This document shows positions 50,860 through 59,212 of a stretch of DNA of 64,000 nt, piece after piece. A program made the position numbers and the translations under genes. The notes beneath the pieces are model-generated. The model was given only the letters and a program-made list of their open reading frames with translations. It did not search any database and was not told the origin of the DNA. Position 1 is the stretch's first letter. Every line of letters starts with the position of its first letter. The DNA is from Mumia sp. ZJ1417 (GTDB taxonomy: Bacteria; Actinomycetota; Actinomycetes; Propionibacteriales; Nocardioidaceae): contig NZ_CP059901.1 of the NCBI RefSeq assembly GCF_014127285.1, forward strand, positions 2,914,001-2,978,000, read 5' to 3'.

Positions 50860-50902
50860 TTGACAACACGGGATCGCTTCATAATAGTGACGTATTATGA
50901 AG
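50860..50902 (+). promoter_or_regulatory. promoter with perfect palindrome CTTCATAATA-N6-TATTATGAAG (TetR operator)
   Basis: A -35 TTGACA (50860-50865) is followed by a perfect inverted repeat with 10-bp arms (50877-50886 and 50893-50902) and a 6-base centre, ending 20 bases before the ATG of the BFD gene. Its ATAATAGTG core recurs before the importer genes (46269-46277). The site is in the divergent gap with the TetR gene and overlaps the expected -10 region. Confidence 0.8.
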
Positions 50903-50922
50903 TCTCCCGCGAGGCGGCGCCG

Positions 50923-51219
50923 ATGAGCGCGCGTGCCGACCGCCGCACGATCGTCTGCCCGTGCCACGACGTCACGCTCCACGACCTCAAAGTCTGCTGG
51001 AAGCGCGGCTACACGCACCCCGAGACGCTCAAGCGCGCGACGGCCCTCTTCATGGGCCCGTGCCAAGGCAAGCTCTGCGCTCCCGCGCTCGACGAGTTCC
51101 TCGAGAGCGTCGGCGCGGCGCCGGCCGCAGGCGACTCCCCCGCCCGTCCGACGGTCCGTCCCCCGCTGTACGCGGTGCGCCTCGGCGAGCTCGCCGACCC
51201 CGACGCGGAGCCCGCGTGA
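50923..51219 (+). CDS. BFD-like (2Fe-2S)-binding small subunit
   Basis: 98 residues. The bacterioferritin-associated-ferredoxin pattern is CPCHDVT with Cys12 and Cys14, and GPCQGKLC with Cys47 and Cys52, supplying four cluster ligands. In HcnB and opine oxidase subunit A this domain is the C-terminal part of the FAD protein; here it is a separate gene, while the FAD protein encoded at 52406 lacks it. It probably carries electrons within the amine dehydrogenase. The last ~35 residues are a Pro-rich tail. Its TGA overlaps the next GTG (GTGA). Confidence 0.85.
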   Translation: MSARADRRTIVCPCHDVTLHDLKVCWKRGYTHPETLKRATALFMGPCQGKLCAPALDEFLESVGAAPAAGDSPARPTVRPPLYAVRLGELADPDAEPA

Positions 51220-52409
51220 GCGCCCCCGGTGTCCGCGCCGGAGACCCCGACGCCTCGTACGACGTCGTCGTCATCGGCGCCGGCATCCAGGGACTCTCGA
51301 CCGCGTACGAGCTGGCCAAGCGTGGCGTGAAGCGCATCGCCGTGCTCGACCGCGCGTGGCCCGGCGGCGGCGCGAGCGGTCGCAACGGTGAGCTGATCCG
51401 CTCGATCTTCTCGTCGCCGGAGTGGGTCGGCCTGTTCGACCTGAGCCTCACGCGCTGGCACCAGCTGTCGGCCGAGCTCGAGATGAACGTGCTCTTCAGC
51501 TCCTCGGGCTATCTCGTGCTCGCCTCGACCGACGAGCAGTGGGCCAACTGCGAGCGCGACCACGCCTACCACCGCTCCGAGGGCGTCGACAGCGACCTCC
51601 TCTCCCAGGCCGACGTCCTCGCGCTCGTCCCCGCGCTCAACCCCGACGTCGTACGGGGCGGCGTCGTCCAGCCGTCCGGCGGCTTCGCCCACCACGACGC
51701 CGTGAACTGGGCATACCTCAAGGCCGGCGTGCGCCGCGGTGTCGAGGTCTACTGCGACGTCACGGTCACCGGCCTGACGACCGCGGCCGGCCGCGTCACC
51801 GGCGTGCAAACCAGCCGCGGCCCCATCGCCGCCGGCCTCGTGCTCAACGCCGCGGGCGGCAACGCACTCGACGTCAACGCCTGGGCCGGCATCACGCTCC
51901 CCATGGTCACGAGCCGGCTCGAGATGCTCGTGACCGAGCCGCTCGCGCCGTTCCTGCGGCAGGGTCTCGCCGCGCTGGCGCTCCTCGGCTACTGCCACCA
52001 GACCGCGCGCGGCGAGTTCGTCGGCGGCACGGAGAGGCACCACGTCGACGAGTCGCGCAGCCAGAACAGCACGTGGGACCTGCTCGCCGACATGGCGACG
52101 AAGTGGGTCACGCTCTTCCCGCTGCTGTCGGGCGCACGCCTGCTGCGGAACTGGGCCGGGACCGTCACGCAGGCCGCCGACCTGGCGCCGGTCATCGGGT
52201 CGGTGCCCGACGTCGAGGGTTACGTGATGACCTGCGGCTGGGTCTACGGCTTCATGGGCGCGCCGGGCGCGTCGACACTGCTCGCCGAGGAGATCGTGAC
52301 CGGCACGCCGTCGCCCGTCCTCGCCCCGTTCTCGCCACGCCGCCTCACCGAAGGACGCATGATCGCCGAGTCGTCCCTCGTCGTTCCCACCGGGGAGGAC
52401 CACGCATGA
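51216..52409 (+). CDS. FAD-dependent (DAO-type) oxidoreductase, sarcosine oxidase beta/HcnC-like subunit
   Basis: 397 residues. FAD-binding motif VVVIGAGIQGLSTAYELAKRG at ~17-37, then PGGGASGRNGELIRSIFSSPEW; the C-terminal MTCGWVYGFMGAPGASTLLAEEI matches the DAO-fold flavin-binding end. It would oxidise a secondary or primary amine/imino acid. The gene overlaps its neighbours on both sides (GTGA and ATGA), so the BFD protein, this subunit and the ferredoxin-FAD subunit are made together as one complex. Homology lies with sarcosine oxidase beta, HcnC and D-hydroxyproline dehydrogenase; the substrate here is not known. Confidence 0.87.
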   Translation: MSAPGVRAGDPDASYDVVVIGAGIQGLSTAYELAKRGVKRIAVLDRAWPGGGASGRNGELIRSIFSSPEWVGLFDLSLTRWHQLSAELEMNVLFSSSGYLVLASTDEQWANCERDHAYHRSEGVDSDLLSQADVLALVPALNPDVVRGGVVQPSGGFAHHDAVNWAYLKAGVRRGVEVYCDVTVTGLTTAAGRVTGVQTSRGPIAAGLVLNAAGGNALDVNAWAGITLPMVTSRLEMLVTEPLAPFLRQGLAALALLGYCHQTARGEFVGGTERHHVDESRSQNSTWDLLADMATKWVTLFPLLSGARLLRNWAGTVTQAADLAPVIGSVPDVEGYVMTCGWVYGFMGAPGASTLLAEEIVTGTPSPVLAPFSPRRLTEGRMIAESSLVVPTGEDHA

Positions 52410-53806
52410 CCGACGACCGTACGCCCAGCCCGGTCCGGTTCACGTTCGAAGGGCGCAGCGTCGAGGCCACGCCCGGCCAGACCCTCGGCGGCGCGCTGCA
52501 CGCCGACGGCGTCCGGATCCTCACGCGCAGCTTCAAGTACCGGCGACCGCGCGGCTACACGTGCGGCTACGGCGCGTGCGGCAACTGCCCGCTGACCGTC
52601 GACGGGCTGCCGGGCGTCAACGCGTGCGAGCGTCCGGTCGAGGGCGGCGAGGACGTACGCCGCGAGCGCGGCTGGCCCAGCGCGGGCGTCGACATCTTCC
52701 GCGCCTCCGACGCCGTCGCGCCGCTGCTGACCGCGGGCTTCCAGTTCCGCCTGTTCACCAAGCGACCGCGGCTCGCGCACCTGTCCGAACGGGTCATGGC
52801 GTGGGTCGCCGGCGCCGGACGCCTCCCGACGCCGCAGGCCGCGGCGGCCGTACGGGCGACGACGCACGAGACCCGCGCCGTCGACGTCACCGTCGTCGGA
52901 GGCGGGCTCAGCGGCCTCGCCGCCGCGCTCGGCGCCGCAGCTGACGGCGCGTCGGTGCTCCTCGTCCACCGAGGTGCGCTCGGCGGACGCTCCCTCGGCC
53001 GTACGAGCACGGCCGCCGGGCGCACCCACACGTACGACTCCGACCGCGACGCCGCCCTCGCGCTCGCGGGCCAGGTCGAGGAGCATCCGCGCATCGAGGT
53101 GCTGGACGGGACCGCGGTCGCCACGTTCGACGGCGTCGACCTGATCGTGGTCTCGCGACGCCGCCGCATCCGTGTCACCACACCCGCGATGGTCGTGGCC
53201 ACCGGCTCGTACGACGTCCCGCTGGCCTTCGCCGGCAACGACAAGCCGGGCGTCATGCTCGCCTCGGCCGTCCGGCGACTCCTGCACGTCGAGGGCGTAC
53301 GCCCCGGACGCCGGGCGGTCGTCGTGGCCGAGAACGCGACCGGGTACGAGATCGCGCAGGAGCTCCTCGCCGCGGGCGTCACCGTCACTGCGGTCGTCGA
53401 CCCGGAGCCGGACGCGCGGGCCGTCGCGCTGGTGGCGCCGGTGGCCGGGGCGGGCGTGCCGGTCGTCTCCGGTCGTCCGGTACGGGTCGTCGGGCTGCGC
53501 GGCGCGCGCCGCGTCGTCGTCGCGGGCGCCTCCGGCAGGCGCAGACTGCGGGCCGACCTCGTCGTCGTCTCGCGCCCGGAGCGGCCGGCCGAGGAACTAC
53601 GGTGGCAGCGCCACTACGTCAAGGCCGGAGACACATACGCGCCGACGGGCTCCCCCGCCGCGAGCGCGTCCGACACGACCGTCGTCGTCGGATCGGCTGC
53701 CGCACTGCCCGCACAGACCCTCGAGGACGCCACGGACGCCGGCCACCGCGCCGCACGCGCCGCCCTCGCCCGACGCGGGCCCCGCGTAGGAGATCAGACC
53801 CCGTGA
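52406..53806 (+). CDS. 2Fe-2S ferredoxin / FAD-NAD(P) oxidoreductase fusion subunit (sarcosine oxidase alpha/HcnA-HcnB-like)
   Basis: 466 residues. The N-terminal Fer2_4 domain (~8-95) has cluster ligands Cys53, Cys58, Cys61 and Cys74 in TCGYGACGNCPLT and NACERP. The pyridine-nucleotide-type flavin domain follows, with VTVVGGGLSGLAAALGAAADG (~161-181) and MVVATGSYDVPLAF. It ends without the BFD domain found in HcnB/OoxA homologues, which is encoded separately at 50923. So HcnA and the N-terminal part of HcnB are fused here. It would take electrons from the DAO-type subunit. Confidence 0.85.
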   Translation: MTDDRTPSPVRFTFEGRSVEATPGQTLGGALHADGVRILTRSFKYRRPRGYTCGYGACGNCPLTVDGLPGVNACERPVEGGEDVRRERGWPSAGVDIFRASDAVAPLLTAGFQFRLFTKRPRLAHLSERVMAWVAGAGRLPTPQAAAAVRATTHETRAVDVTVVGGGLSGLAAALGAAADGASVLLVHRGALGGRSLGRTSTAAGRTHTYDSDRDAALALAGQVEEHPRIEVLDGTAVATFDGVDLIVVSRRRRIRVTTPAMVVATGSYDVPLAFAGNDKPGVMLASAVRRLLHVEGVRPGRRAVVVAENATGYEIAQELLAAGVTVTAVVDPEPDARAVALVAPVAGAGVPVVSGRPVRVVGLRGARRVVVAGASGRRRLRADLVVVSRPERPAEELRWQRHYVKAGDTYAPTGSPAASASDTTVVVGSAAALPAQTLEDATDAGHRAARAALARRGPRVGDQTP

Positions 53807-53819
53807 GAAGAGGAATGCC

Positions 53820-55208
53820 ATGACCGCCCAGCCCGTCCCATACCGCTCCGTCAACCCCGCGACCGGTGTCGAGGTCCGCCGGTACGAGACCGCGACCGAC
53901 GCCCAGGTCAGCGACGCGCTCGACGCCGCCGACGCCGCGTACCGCGCGTGGAGCCGGCTCACGGTCGCCGACCGCGCCGAGCGTGTCGCGGCGTTCGGCC
54001 GCCTGTTCGCTGAGCGCGCCGACGAGCTCGCCGCGATCGCCGCGGAGGAGATGGGCAAGTCGGTGAGCGAGGCCGCCGGTGAGGCGCGGTTCAGCGGCGA
54101 CATCTTCGCGTACTACGCCGACAACGCCGCGACGCTGCTCGCCGACCAGCCGCTCACGGTCTCCGGCGACGCGGAGGCGGTCGTGCAGCGGCGCCCGATC
54201 GGCGTGGTGCTGGGCATCATGCCGTGGAACTACCCCTTCTACCAGGTGGCGCGTTTTGCGGCGCCGAACCTGGTCCTCGGCAACACCGTCCTGCTCAAGC
54301 ATGCCGAGTCGGTGCCGCGGTCGGCCGAGGTCATCGCCGAGCTCGCCTCGGAGGCGGGGCTGCCGGACGGCGTCTACACGAATGTCTTCGCGTCGCACGA
54401 CCAGGTCGGCACGATCATCGACGACCCGCGCGTGCAGGGCGTCTCGCTGACCGGCTCCGAGCGTGCCGGCAGCGCGGTCGCCGCCCGCGCTGGTGCCGCG
54501 CTCAAGAAGTGCGTGCTCGAGCTCGGCGGCTCCGACCCGTACATCGTCCTCGACACCGACGACGTCGCCGCGGCCGCGCAGCAGGCGTGGTCGGTGCGCG
54601 TGAGCAACATGGGCCAGGCCTGCAACGCCAACAAGCGGATGATCGTGCACGAGAGCATCGCGGACGCGTTCGTCGCCGAGCTCACCGCGCTCGCCGAGGG
54701 GCTGGTGCCCGGCGACCCGACCGACCCGACGCCGGGGACCTACCGCCCGCTCTCCTCGCGTGCCGCTGCCGAGTCGCTCGCCGCGCAGATCCAGGACGCG
54801 GTGGACAAGGGCGCGACGCTGCACGCGGGCGGCACGCTCGAGCCCGGCCCGGCGGCCTACCTCGCGCCGGCCGTGCTCTCCGGCGTCACGCCGCAGATGC
54901 GCGCGTACGCGGAGGAGCTGTTCGGCCCGGTCGCGGTCGTCTACTCCGTACGGGACGAGGACGAGGCCGTCGCGCTCGCGAACGCGTCGGCGTACGGGCT
55001 CGGCGGTGCCGTCTTCAGCGCCGATGCCGAGCGTGCGCGCCGCGTCGCCGACCGTCTCGAGGTCGGCATGGCGAACGTCAACACGCCTGCCGGCGAGGGG
55101 ACGCAGATCCCGTTCGGCGGCGTGAAGCGCTCCGGTTTCGGTCGCGAGCTCGGACCCCTGGGCATCGACGAGTTCGCCAACAAGCGCGTGTTCTACGTGG
55201 AGCGGTGA
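53820..55208 (+). CDS. NAD(P)-dependent aldehyde dehydrogenase (succinate-semialdehyde/aminoaldehyde type)
   Basis: 462 residues. Catalytic Cys in NMGQACNANKRMIVH, catalytic Glu in CVLELGGSDPYIVLD, NAD-binding GVVLGIMPWNYPFYQVARFAAPNLVLGN and the C-terminal VNTPAGEGTQIPFGGVKRSGFGRELG, all as in short GabD-type succinate-semialdehyde dehydrogenases. It would oxidise the aldehyde released by the amine oxidases encoded on both sides. RBS-like AAGAGGA precedes the ATG by 5 bases. Located 13 bases after the ferredoxin-FAD gene. Confidence 0.92.
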   Translation: MTAQPVPYRSVNPATGVEVRRYETATDAQVSDALDAADAAYRAWSRLTVADRAERVAAFGRLFAERADELAAIAAEEMGKSVSEAAGEARFSGDIFAYYADNAATLLADQPLTVSGDAEAVVQRRPIGVVLGIMPWNYPFYQVARFAAPNLVLGNTVLLKHAESVPRSAEVIAELASEAGLPDGVYTNVFASHDQVGTIIDDPRVQGVSLTGSERAGSAVAARAGAALKKCVLELGGSDPYIVLDTDDVAAAAQQAWSVRVSNMGQACNANKRMIVHESIADAFVAELTALAEGLVPGDPTDPTPGTYRPLSSRAAAESLAAQIQDAVDKGATLHAGGTLEPGPAAYLAPAVLSGVTPQMRAYAEELFGPVAVVYSVRDEDEAVALANASAYGLGGAVFSADAERARRVADRLEVGMANVNTPAGEGTQIPFGGVKRSGFGRELGPLGIDEFANKRVFYVER

Positions 55209-55212
55209 CCAT

Positions 55213-56598
55213 ATGAGCATGCGCAACGGCGACGTCTCGCACTGGATGCACGCAGGCGACGCTCCGGCGTTCGGCCCCGCCGCGCTCGAGGACGCGTACG
55301 ACCTCGTCGTGATCGGCGGCGGGCTCACGGGGCTGTGGACCGCGTACTACGCGATCGCGCGCGACCCCTCCGCGCGCGTCCTCGTGCTTGAGGCCGTCGA
55401 GGTTGGCTACGGCGCGTCCGGTCGAAACGGGGGCTGGCTGTCGCCGCTGCTGCCGGGCAACCGGGCGGTGTACGCGCGGAAGTCGGCGCAGGGCGCTGAC
55501 GGCGTGGTCGCGTTCCAGCACGAGATGTTCGGCGCGATCGACGAGGTCCTCGCCGTCCTCGAGCGCGAGCGCGTCGACGCCGACCAGGTGCGGGGCGGGC
55601 AGCTGACGCTCGCGCCGACGCCGGCCGCGATGGCGCGCGTGAAGGCGACCCGCGAAGCGCACCTGCGGTACGGCTATGAGCCGTCGCAGGTCGTCCTGCT
55701 CGACGCCGACGAGACGCGGGCGCGGGTGAGCTCGGCAACGGCGCACGGCGGCATGTTCTATCCCGACACGGCGCGGGTCGACCCGGCGAAGCTGACCCGC
55801 GGACTCGCTGAGGTCCTGCGGCGCCGCGGCGTCACGATCAGCGAGCACACCCCGGCGCGGGAGGTCACCGCGCACCGGGTGCGGACCGATCGCGGATCGG
55901 TCGACGCCGGCCGCATCGCGGTCTGCCTCGAGGCGTACACGAGCCAGCTCCTCGGCGGCCGCCAGGTCATCCCGGTGAACTCGTCGATGATCGTGACCGA
56001 CCCGCTCCCGGCGTCGGCGTGGGAGCAGATCGGCTGGGACGGGCGCGAGTGCCTGAACGACGCCGCGCACACGTTCATCTATGCGCAGCGCACCGCTGAC
56101 GACCGGATCGCGATCGGCGGCCGCGGGACCCCGTACACGTACGGCTCGGGGACTCCCGGCCTCGGCGCCTCCGACGCGAAGACGACAGCGAACCTGCGGC
56201 GCCGGCTGGAGTCGATGTTCCCCGGGATCGACTTCCCGGTCGCGCACGCGTGGCGCGGCGTCATCGGCGTCACCCGCGACTGGTGCGCGAACGTCACGCA
56301 CGACGCCGCCAGCGGCGTCGGCGTCGTGTACGGGTTCGCGGGCCACGGTGTCACCGCGACGAACCTCGCTGCCCGTACGCTGCTCGACCGTCTCGACGGG
56401 GTCGACTCCGCGCTCACACGGCTGCCGTGGAACGAGCACCGTACGCGCCAGTGGGAGCCGGAGCCGTTGCGGTGGATCGGCGTGCACGGCATGTACGCGC
56501 TGTTCGGGCTCGCCGACCGGTGGGAGGAGCGCACGCAGGCGGAGAAGACTGCGCTCCTCGCGCGCGCCGGGTCGCGGATCGCCGGGCTGCACGAGTGA
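55213..56598 (+). CDS. FAD-dependent oxidoreductase, PuuB (gamma-glutamylputrescine oxidase)-like
   Basis: 461 residues. FAD motif DLVVIGGGLTGLWTAYYAI (~30-48), then the VEVGYGASGRNGGWLSPLLPGNRA segment typical of PuuB/OrdL-type DAO oxidases. The C-terminal VVYGFAGHGVTATNLAARTLLDRL closes the flavin site. It would oxidise an amine such as putrescine or a modified polyamine to the aldehyde used by the neighbouring dehydrogenase. No PuuA (gamma-glutamylputrescine synthetase) gene is in the window. The ATG at 55213 is 5 bases after the aldehyde dehydrogenase stop; ATG 55219 is the alternative. Confidence 0.9.
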   Translation: MSMRNGDVSHWMHAGDAPAFGPAALEDAYDLVVIGGGLTGLWTAYYAIARDPSARVLVLEAVEVGYGASGRNGGWLSPLLPGNRAVYARKSAQGADGVVAFQHEMFGAIDEVLAVLERERVDADQVRGGQLTLAPTPAAMARVKATREAHLRYGYEPSQVVLLDADETRARVSSATAHGGMFYPDTARVDPAKLTRGLAEVLRRRGVTISEHTPAREVTAHRVRTDRGSVDAGRIAVCLEAYTSQLLGGRQVIPVNSSMIVTDPLPASAWEQIGWDGRECLNDAAHTFIYAQRTADDRIAIGGRGTPYTYGSGTPGLGASDAKTTANLRRRLESMFPGIDFPVAHAWRGVIGVTRDWCANVTHDAASGVGVVYGFAGHGVTATNLAARTLLDRLDGVDSALTRLPWNEHRTRQWEPEPLRWIGVHGMYALFGLADRWEERTQAEKTALLARAGSRIAGLHE

Positions 56599-56645
56599 GT
56601 GCCGGCCCGGAGGCGGGTCAGCCCCGGGTCTCCGGGCCGTACTCA
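56596..56645. terminator. bidirectional terminator after the amine oxidation operon
   Basis: GGCCCGGAG (56604-56612) pairs with CTCCGGGCC (56630-56638), and TGAGT (56596-56600) with ACTCA (56641-56645), giving a long interrupted stem that begins at the stop codon of the PuuB-like gene. The stop of the convergent monooxygenase gene (56618) is in the loop. Confidence 0.75.
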
Positions 56646-56953
56646 CGGGTGACGGTCGCGACGCGCACCCTGTAGTCCTCGTACCAGACGTCGCGCCCGC
56701 GCTGCTGCGCGACGAGATGCCCGGCGACCTGCTTCCACCTGGCGGCTGCGGCGTCGTCGCGCCAGTACGAGACGGTGATGCCGAGCCCGTCGCGAGCAGC
56801 CTCGATCCCGAGGAATCCCGGCTGCTCGCGAGCGAGCTCGTCCATCCGCGCCGCCATCACGGCGTACCCCCGGTCTCCGTCGGTGCGCAGCGACGTGAAG
56901 ATCACTGCCGTGTACGGGGGCTCGGGCGTGTCGGCGATGCTCACGCCGCCCAC
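56618..56953 (-). CDS. antibiotic biosynthesis monooxygenase (ABM)-domain protein
   Basis: 111 residues; GTG 56944 is an alternative start. The dimeric ferredoxin-like ABM fold is visible in YTAVIFTSLRTDGDRGYAVMAARMDELAREQPGFLGIEAARDGLGITVSYWRDDAAAARWKQV, ending in a Tyr-rich strand (YEDYRVRVATVTREYG). Members are small cofactor-free monooxygenases or haem-degrading enzymes. It is a single gene convergent with the amine operon. Confidence 0.85.
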   Translation of the reverse strand: MGGVSIADTPEPPYTAVIFTSLRTDGDRGYAVMAARMDELAREQPGFLGIEAARDGLGITVSYWRDDAAAARWKQVAGHLVAQQRGRDVWYEDYRVRVATVTREYGPETRG

Positions 56954-56987
56954 CGTAGCGTCGGGGCGGCCCGCCGCCCGCGTCGTG

Positions 56988-57734
56988 CTAGCTCAGGTGC
57001 CGGGCGAAGAACCTGGCCGCATCGTCCGCCGCGAACCGGGGGACGCCGGTGTGCCCGCCCATGTTGGCGTACAGCGTCTTCTCCTTCGAGCCGAAGGCGT
57101 CGAACAGGTCCAGCGCGAGCTGGCGGTCGTTCCCCTCGTCGTCCCACTGCAGCAAGACGTGCAGCGGGATCGTCAGCTGACGGGCCTCCTCGAACATGGC
57201 GCGGGGCACGAAGCTCCCGGCGAACAGGTTGGCGGCGGCGATGCGTGGTTCGACCAGCGCCAGCCGGATGCCGATCGCGATCACCCCGCCTGAGAATCCG
57301 ACCGGGCCGCCGATCTCGGGGAGCTCGAGGAGGGCGTCCAGGGTGGCCTGCCACTCCGGGACCGCTACGTCGACCAGCGGGAGGACCAGCCGGTCGACGA
57401 TCTCGTCGACCGGCTGGCCGGCCTCGATCGCCCGGACCAGATCGGCGCGAGCCTGCTCGGCGGCGGGCAGACGGGGCCGGTCACCGCCCCCTGGGAGCTC
57501 GATGGTGGCTGCCGCGAAGCCGTCCGCCACGGTGCGCCGAGCCCGACCTGCCAGCCGGGGATGCATCGCACGCAGCCCGCCCGGGTGGCCGATCAGGATG
57601 AGCGGAGCCGGTGCGGGAGCCGGTACGGAGGCCGGTGCGGGCGCCGGCGTCCACAGGATGCCGGGGATCTCGCCGAGGGTGAACTCGCGTTCGAGGACGC
57701 CGTCGTCGAGTTGTCGTTCAGAGGTGAAACGCAT
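56988..57734 (-). CDS. alpha/beta hydrolase (dienelactone hydrolase-like)
   Basis: 248 residues. After a Pro/Ala repeat linker (APAPASVPAPAPAP, ~31-44) the fold shows LILIGHPGGLRAMHPRLAG, the nucleophile elbow GFSGGVIAIG, a LLQWDDEGNDRQ acid region and the catalytic His in NMGGHTGVPR. It resembles the YqiA/acyl-CoA-thioester or dienelactone hydrolases of actinobacteria. No signal peptide. The substrate is unknown. It lies 34 bases upstream of the ABM gene on the same strand and may share its transcript. Confidence 0.83.
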   Translation of the reverse strand: MRFTSERQLDDGVLEREFTLGEIPGILWTPAPAPASVPAPAPAPLILIGHPGGLRAMHPRLAGRARRTVADGFAAATIELPGGGDRPRLPAAEQARADLVRAIEAGQPVDEIVDRLVLPLVDVAVPEWQATLDALLELPEIGGPVGFSGGVIAIGIRLALVEPRIAAANLFAGSFVPRAMFEEARQLTIPLHVLLQWDDEGNDRQLALDLFDAFGSKEKTLYANMGGHTGVPRFAADDAARFFARHLS

Positions 57735-57906
57735 GGTCGTGCCTTTCGGGAGTGCTCGTGAAACGGCGCTCCCGGACGACCTATCGCCCGACCGTGACCC
57801 CAGAGGGGAGCACCCATGTCGATACGTTCACGGGTACCACCTCCTCGTTCTCTCGCACGGCCTTGTGGGAGGTTAACAGCGGTCGACGCCATAGAGGAAC
57901 AGGATT

Positions 57907-58176
57907 ATGCGTCGCCCCGGTGCGTCAGGCGATCACGCCGATGAGGAGCTAAGGCGCGACTCTCACGAAGCTCGACCCGGACGGCGCGATGGCGGACACG
58001 TTCACTACGTCTCTGTACGCAGCGCCGTTCCCGAGGAGATCACCACCGTGTGGGAAAAGCTCGTCGCCGGCGCGACGATCATGCAGCCGCTCGCGCCGTC
58101 GGGATGGGCGTCGCTGTATGGGATGCTCACCGACCCGTACGGCGTCACGTGGGTGCTTGACGTCGTCCCGCAGTAG
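57907..58176 (+). pseudogene. VOC/PhnB-like glyoxalase-family 3' remnant
   Basis: Only the C-terminal ~58 residues are recognisable: HVHYVSVRSAVPEEITTVWEKL, then MQPLAPSGWASLYGMLTDPYGVTWVLDV, the last strand set of PhnB-type VOC proteins. The in-frame N-terminal part is Arg/Asp-rich and not VOC-like, and the first ~80 residues of the fold are missing. I read this as a 5'-truncated pseudogene. The upstream 170 bases to the hydrolase gene hold nothing else that I recognise. Confidence 0.6.
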
Positions 58177-58200
58177 CGGCGGATGGGCGCCTCGGCGCGC

Positions 58201-59142
58201 TCAGCCGCGGAAGGTCGTGCGGTACGCCGTCGGGCTGACTCCGACGGCGCTGACGAAGTGGCGTCGCAGGGTCGTCGCGGTGCCGAGCCCGCACCGGCCG
58301 GCGATCTGCTCGACCGACGCGTCCGTCCGCTCGAGCAGCTCCTGGGCACGCAGGACCCGCTCTCGGTGCAGCCACTTCAGCGGGGTCAGTCCGGTCTCGG
58401 CGCTCATCCGGCGCGCCAGCTGGCGAGCACCGAGCCCGGCCTCGCGGGCCAGGTCGGTCACCGTCAGCGGCTGGTCGAGGCGTTCGCGGGCCCAGTCCAG
58501 CGCGGCACCGACGTGGTCGGACCCGGTCGGGCTCACAGGGGCGGCGATGAACTGTGCCTGTCCCCCCGGCCGTTGTGCGGCCACCACCAGCCGGCGTGCC
58601 AGCCCGTTCGCGGCAGCGCTGCCGAAGTCGGAGCGCACGAGGTGGAGGCAAAGGTCGAGAGCAGCGGTCTTCCCGGCCGAGGTCAGGAGCTGACCGTCAT
58701 CGACGTAGAGCACGTCGGCGCGCGCCCGTACGGAGGGATAGAGGCGCTCGAGCTCGGCGACGTGCATCCAGTGCGTCGCGGCCTCGCGTCCGTCGAGCAG
58801 CCCGCTCGCAGCGACGACGAAGGCGCCGGTGCACAGCGACGCGATCCGCGCTCCCCCGGCGTACGCAGCCCGGAGCGCATGCAGCAGGGACGGATCGGGT
58901 GCGCCGTCGAGGTGGTTCGTCGACGGCACGATGACGAGGTCGACCTTGGCGAGGGCGTCGTACCGCACACTCTCGGCGTCGGTGAGCCACGGCGCCGGCG
59001 ACCCGTCCGGTGTCGCGACGACGAGGGAGTACCAGTCGCCGTCGGTCGACAGATCCGACCGATCGACGCCGAAGACCTCCGCCGCGATCGCCGTCTCGTA
59101 CAGCATCGCGTCGGCATGCAGCGCCAGCCCCACCGTGACCAT
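58201..59142 (-). CDS. GlxA-family transcriptional regulator (DJ-1/PfpI + AraC HTH)
   Basis: 313 residues. The N-terminal DJ-1/PfpI-like domain (~1-180) carries IASLCTGAFVVAASGLLDGREAATHW, with the Cys at the nucleophile-elbow position. The C-terminal AraC-type double helix-turn-helix (~215-310) contains QPLTVTDLAREAGLGARQLARRMSAETGLTPLKWLHRERVLRAQELLE and HFVSAVGVSPTAYRTTF. It is divergent from the saccharopine-dehydrogenase-like gene 70 bases away, its likely target. The inducer is unknown. Confidence 0.93.
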   Translation of the reverse strand: MVTVGLALHADAMLYETAIAAEVFGVDRSDLSTDGDWYSLVVATPDGSPAPWLTDAESVRYDALAKVDLVIVPSTNHLDGAPDPSLLHALRAAYAGGARIASLCTGAFVVAASGLLDGREAATHWMHVAELERLYPSVRARADVLYVDDGQLLTSAGKTAALDLCLHLVRSDFGSAAANGLARRLVVAAQRPGGQAQFIAAPVSPTGSDHVGAALDWARERLDQPLTVTDLAREAGLGARQLARRMSAETGLTPLKWLHRERVLRAQELLERTDASVEQIAGRCGLGTATTLRRHFVSAVGVSPTAYRTTFRG

Positions 59143-59212
59143 GTCGGAAACTGTACGACAGGCGTCAGTTCAGACACTGGCTCGACGGGGCGACGCGCGA
59201 TGGGATGGGGCC

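Noticed and set aside
53619-55328. 569-codon minus-strand open frame opposite the aldehyde dehydrogenase
   Set aside because: No domain; it spans the antisense of two well-supported genes.
55213-56598. Calling the whole amine cluster a complete Puu pathway
   Set aside because: No PuuA-like glutamine-synthetase-fold gene or PuuD hydrolase is in the window.
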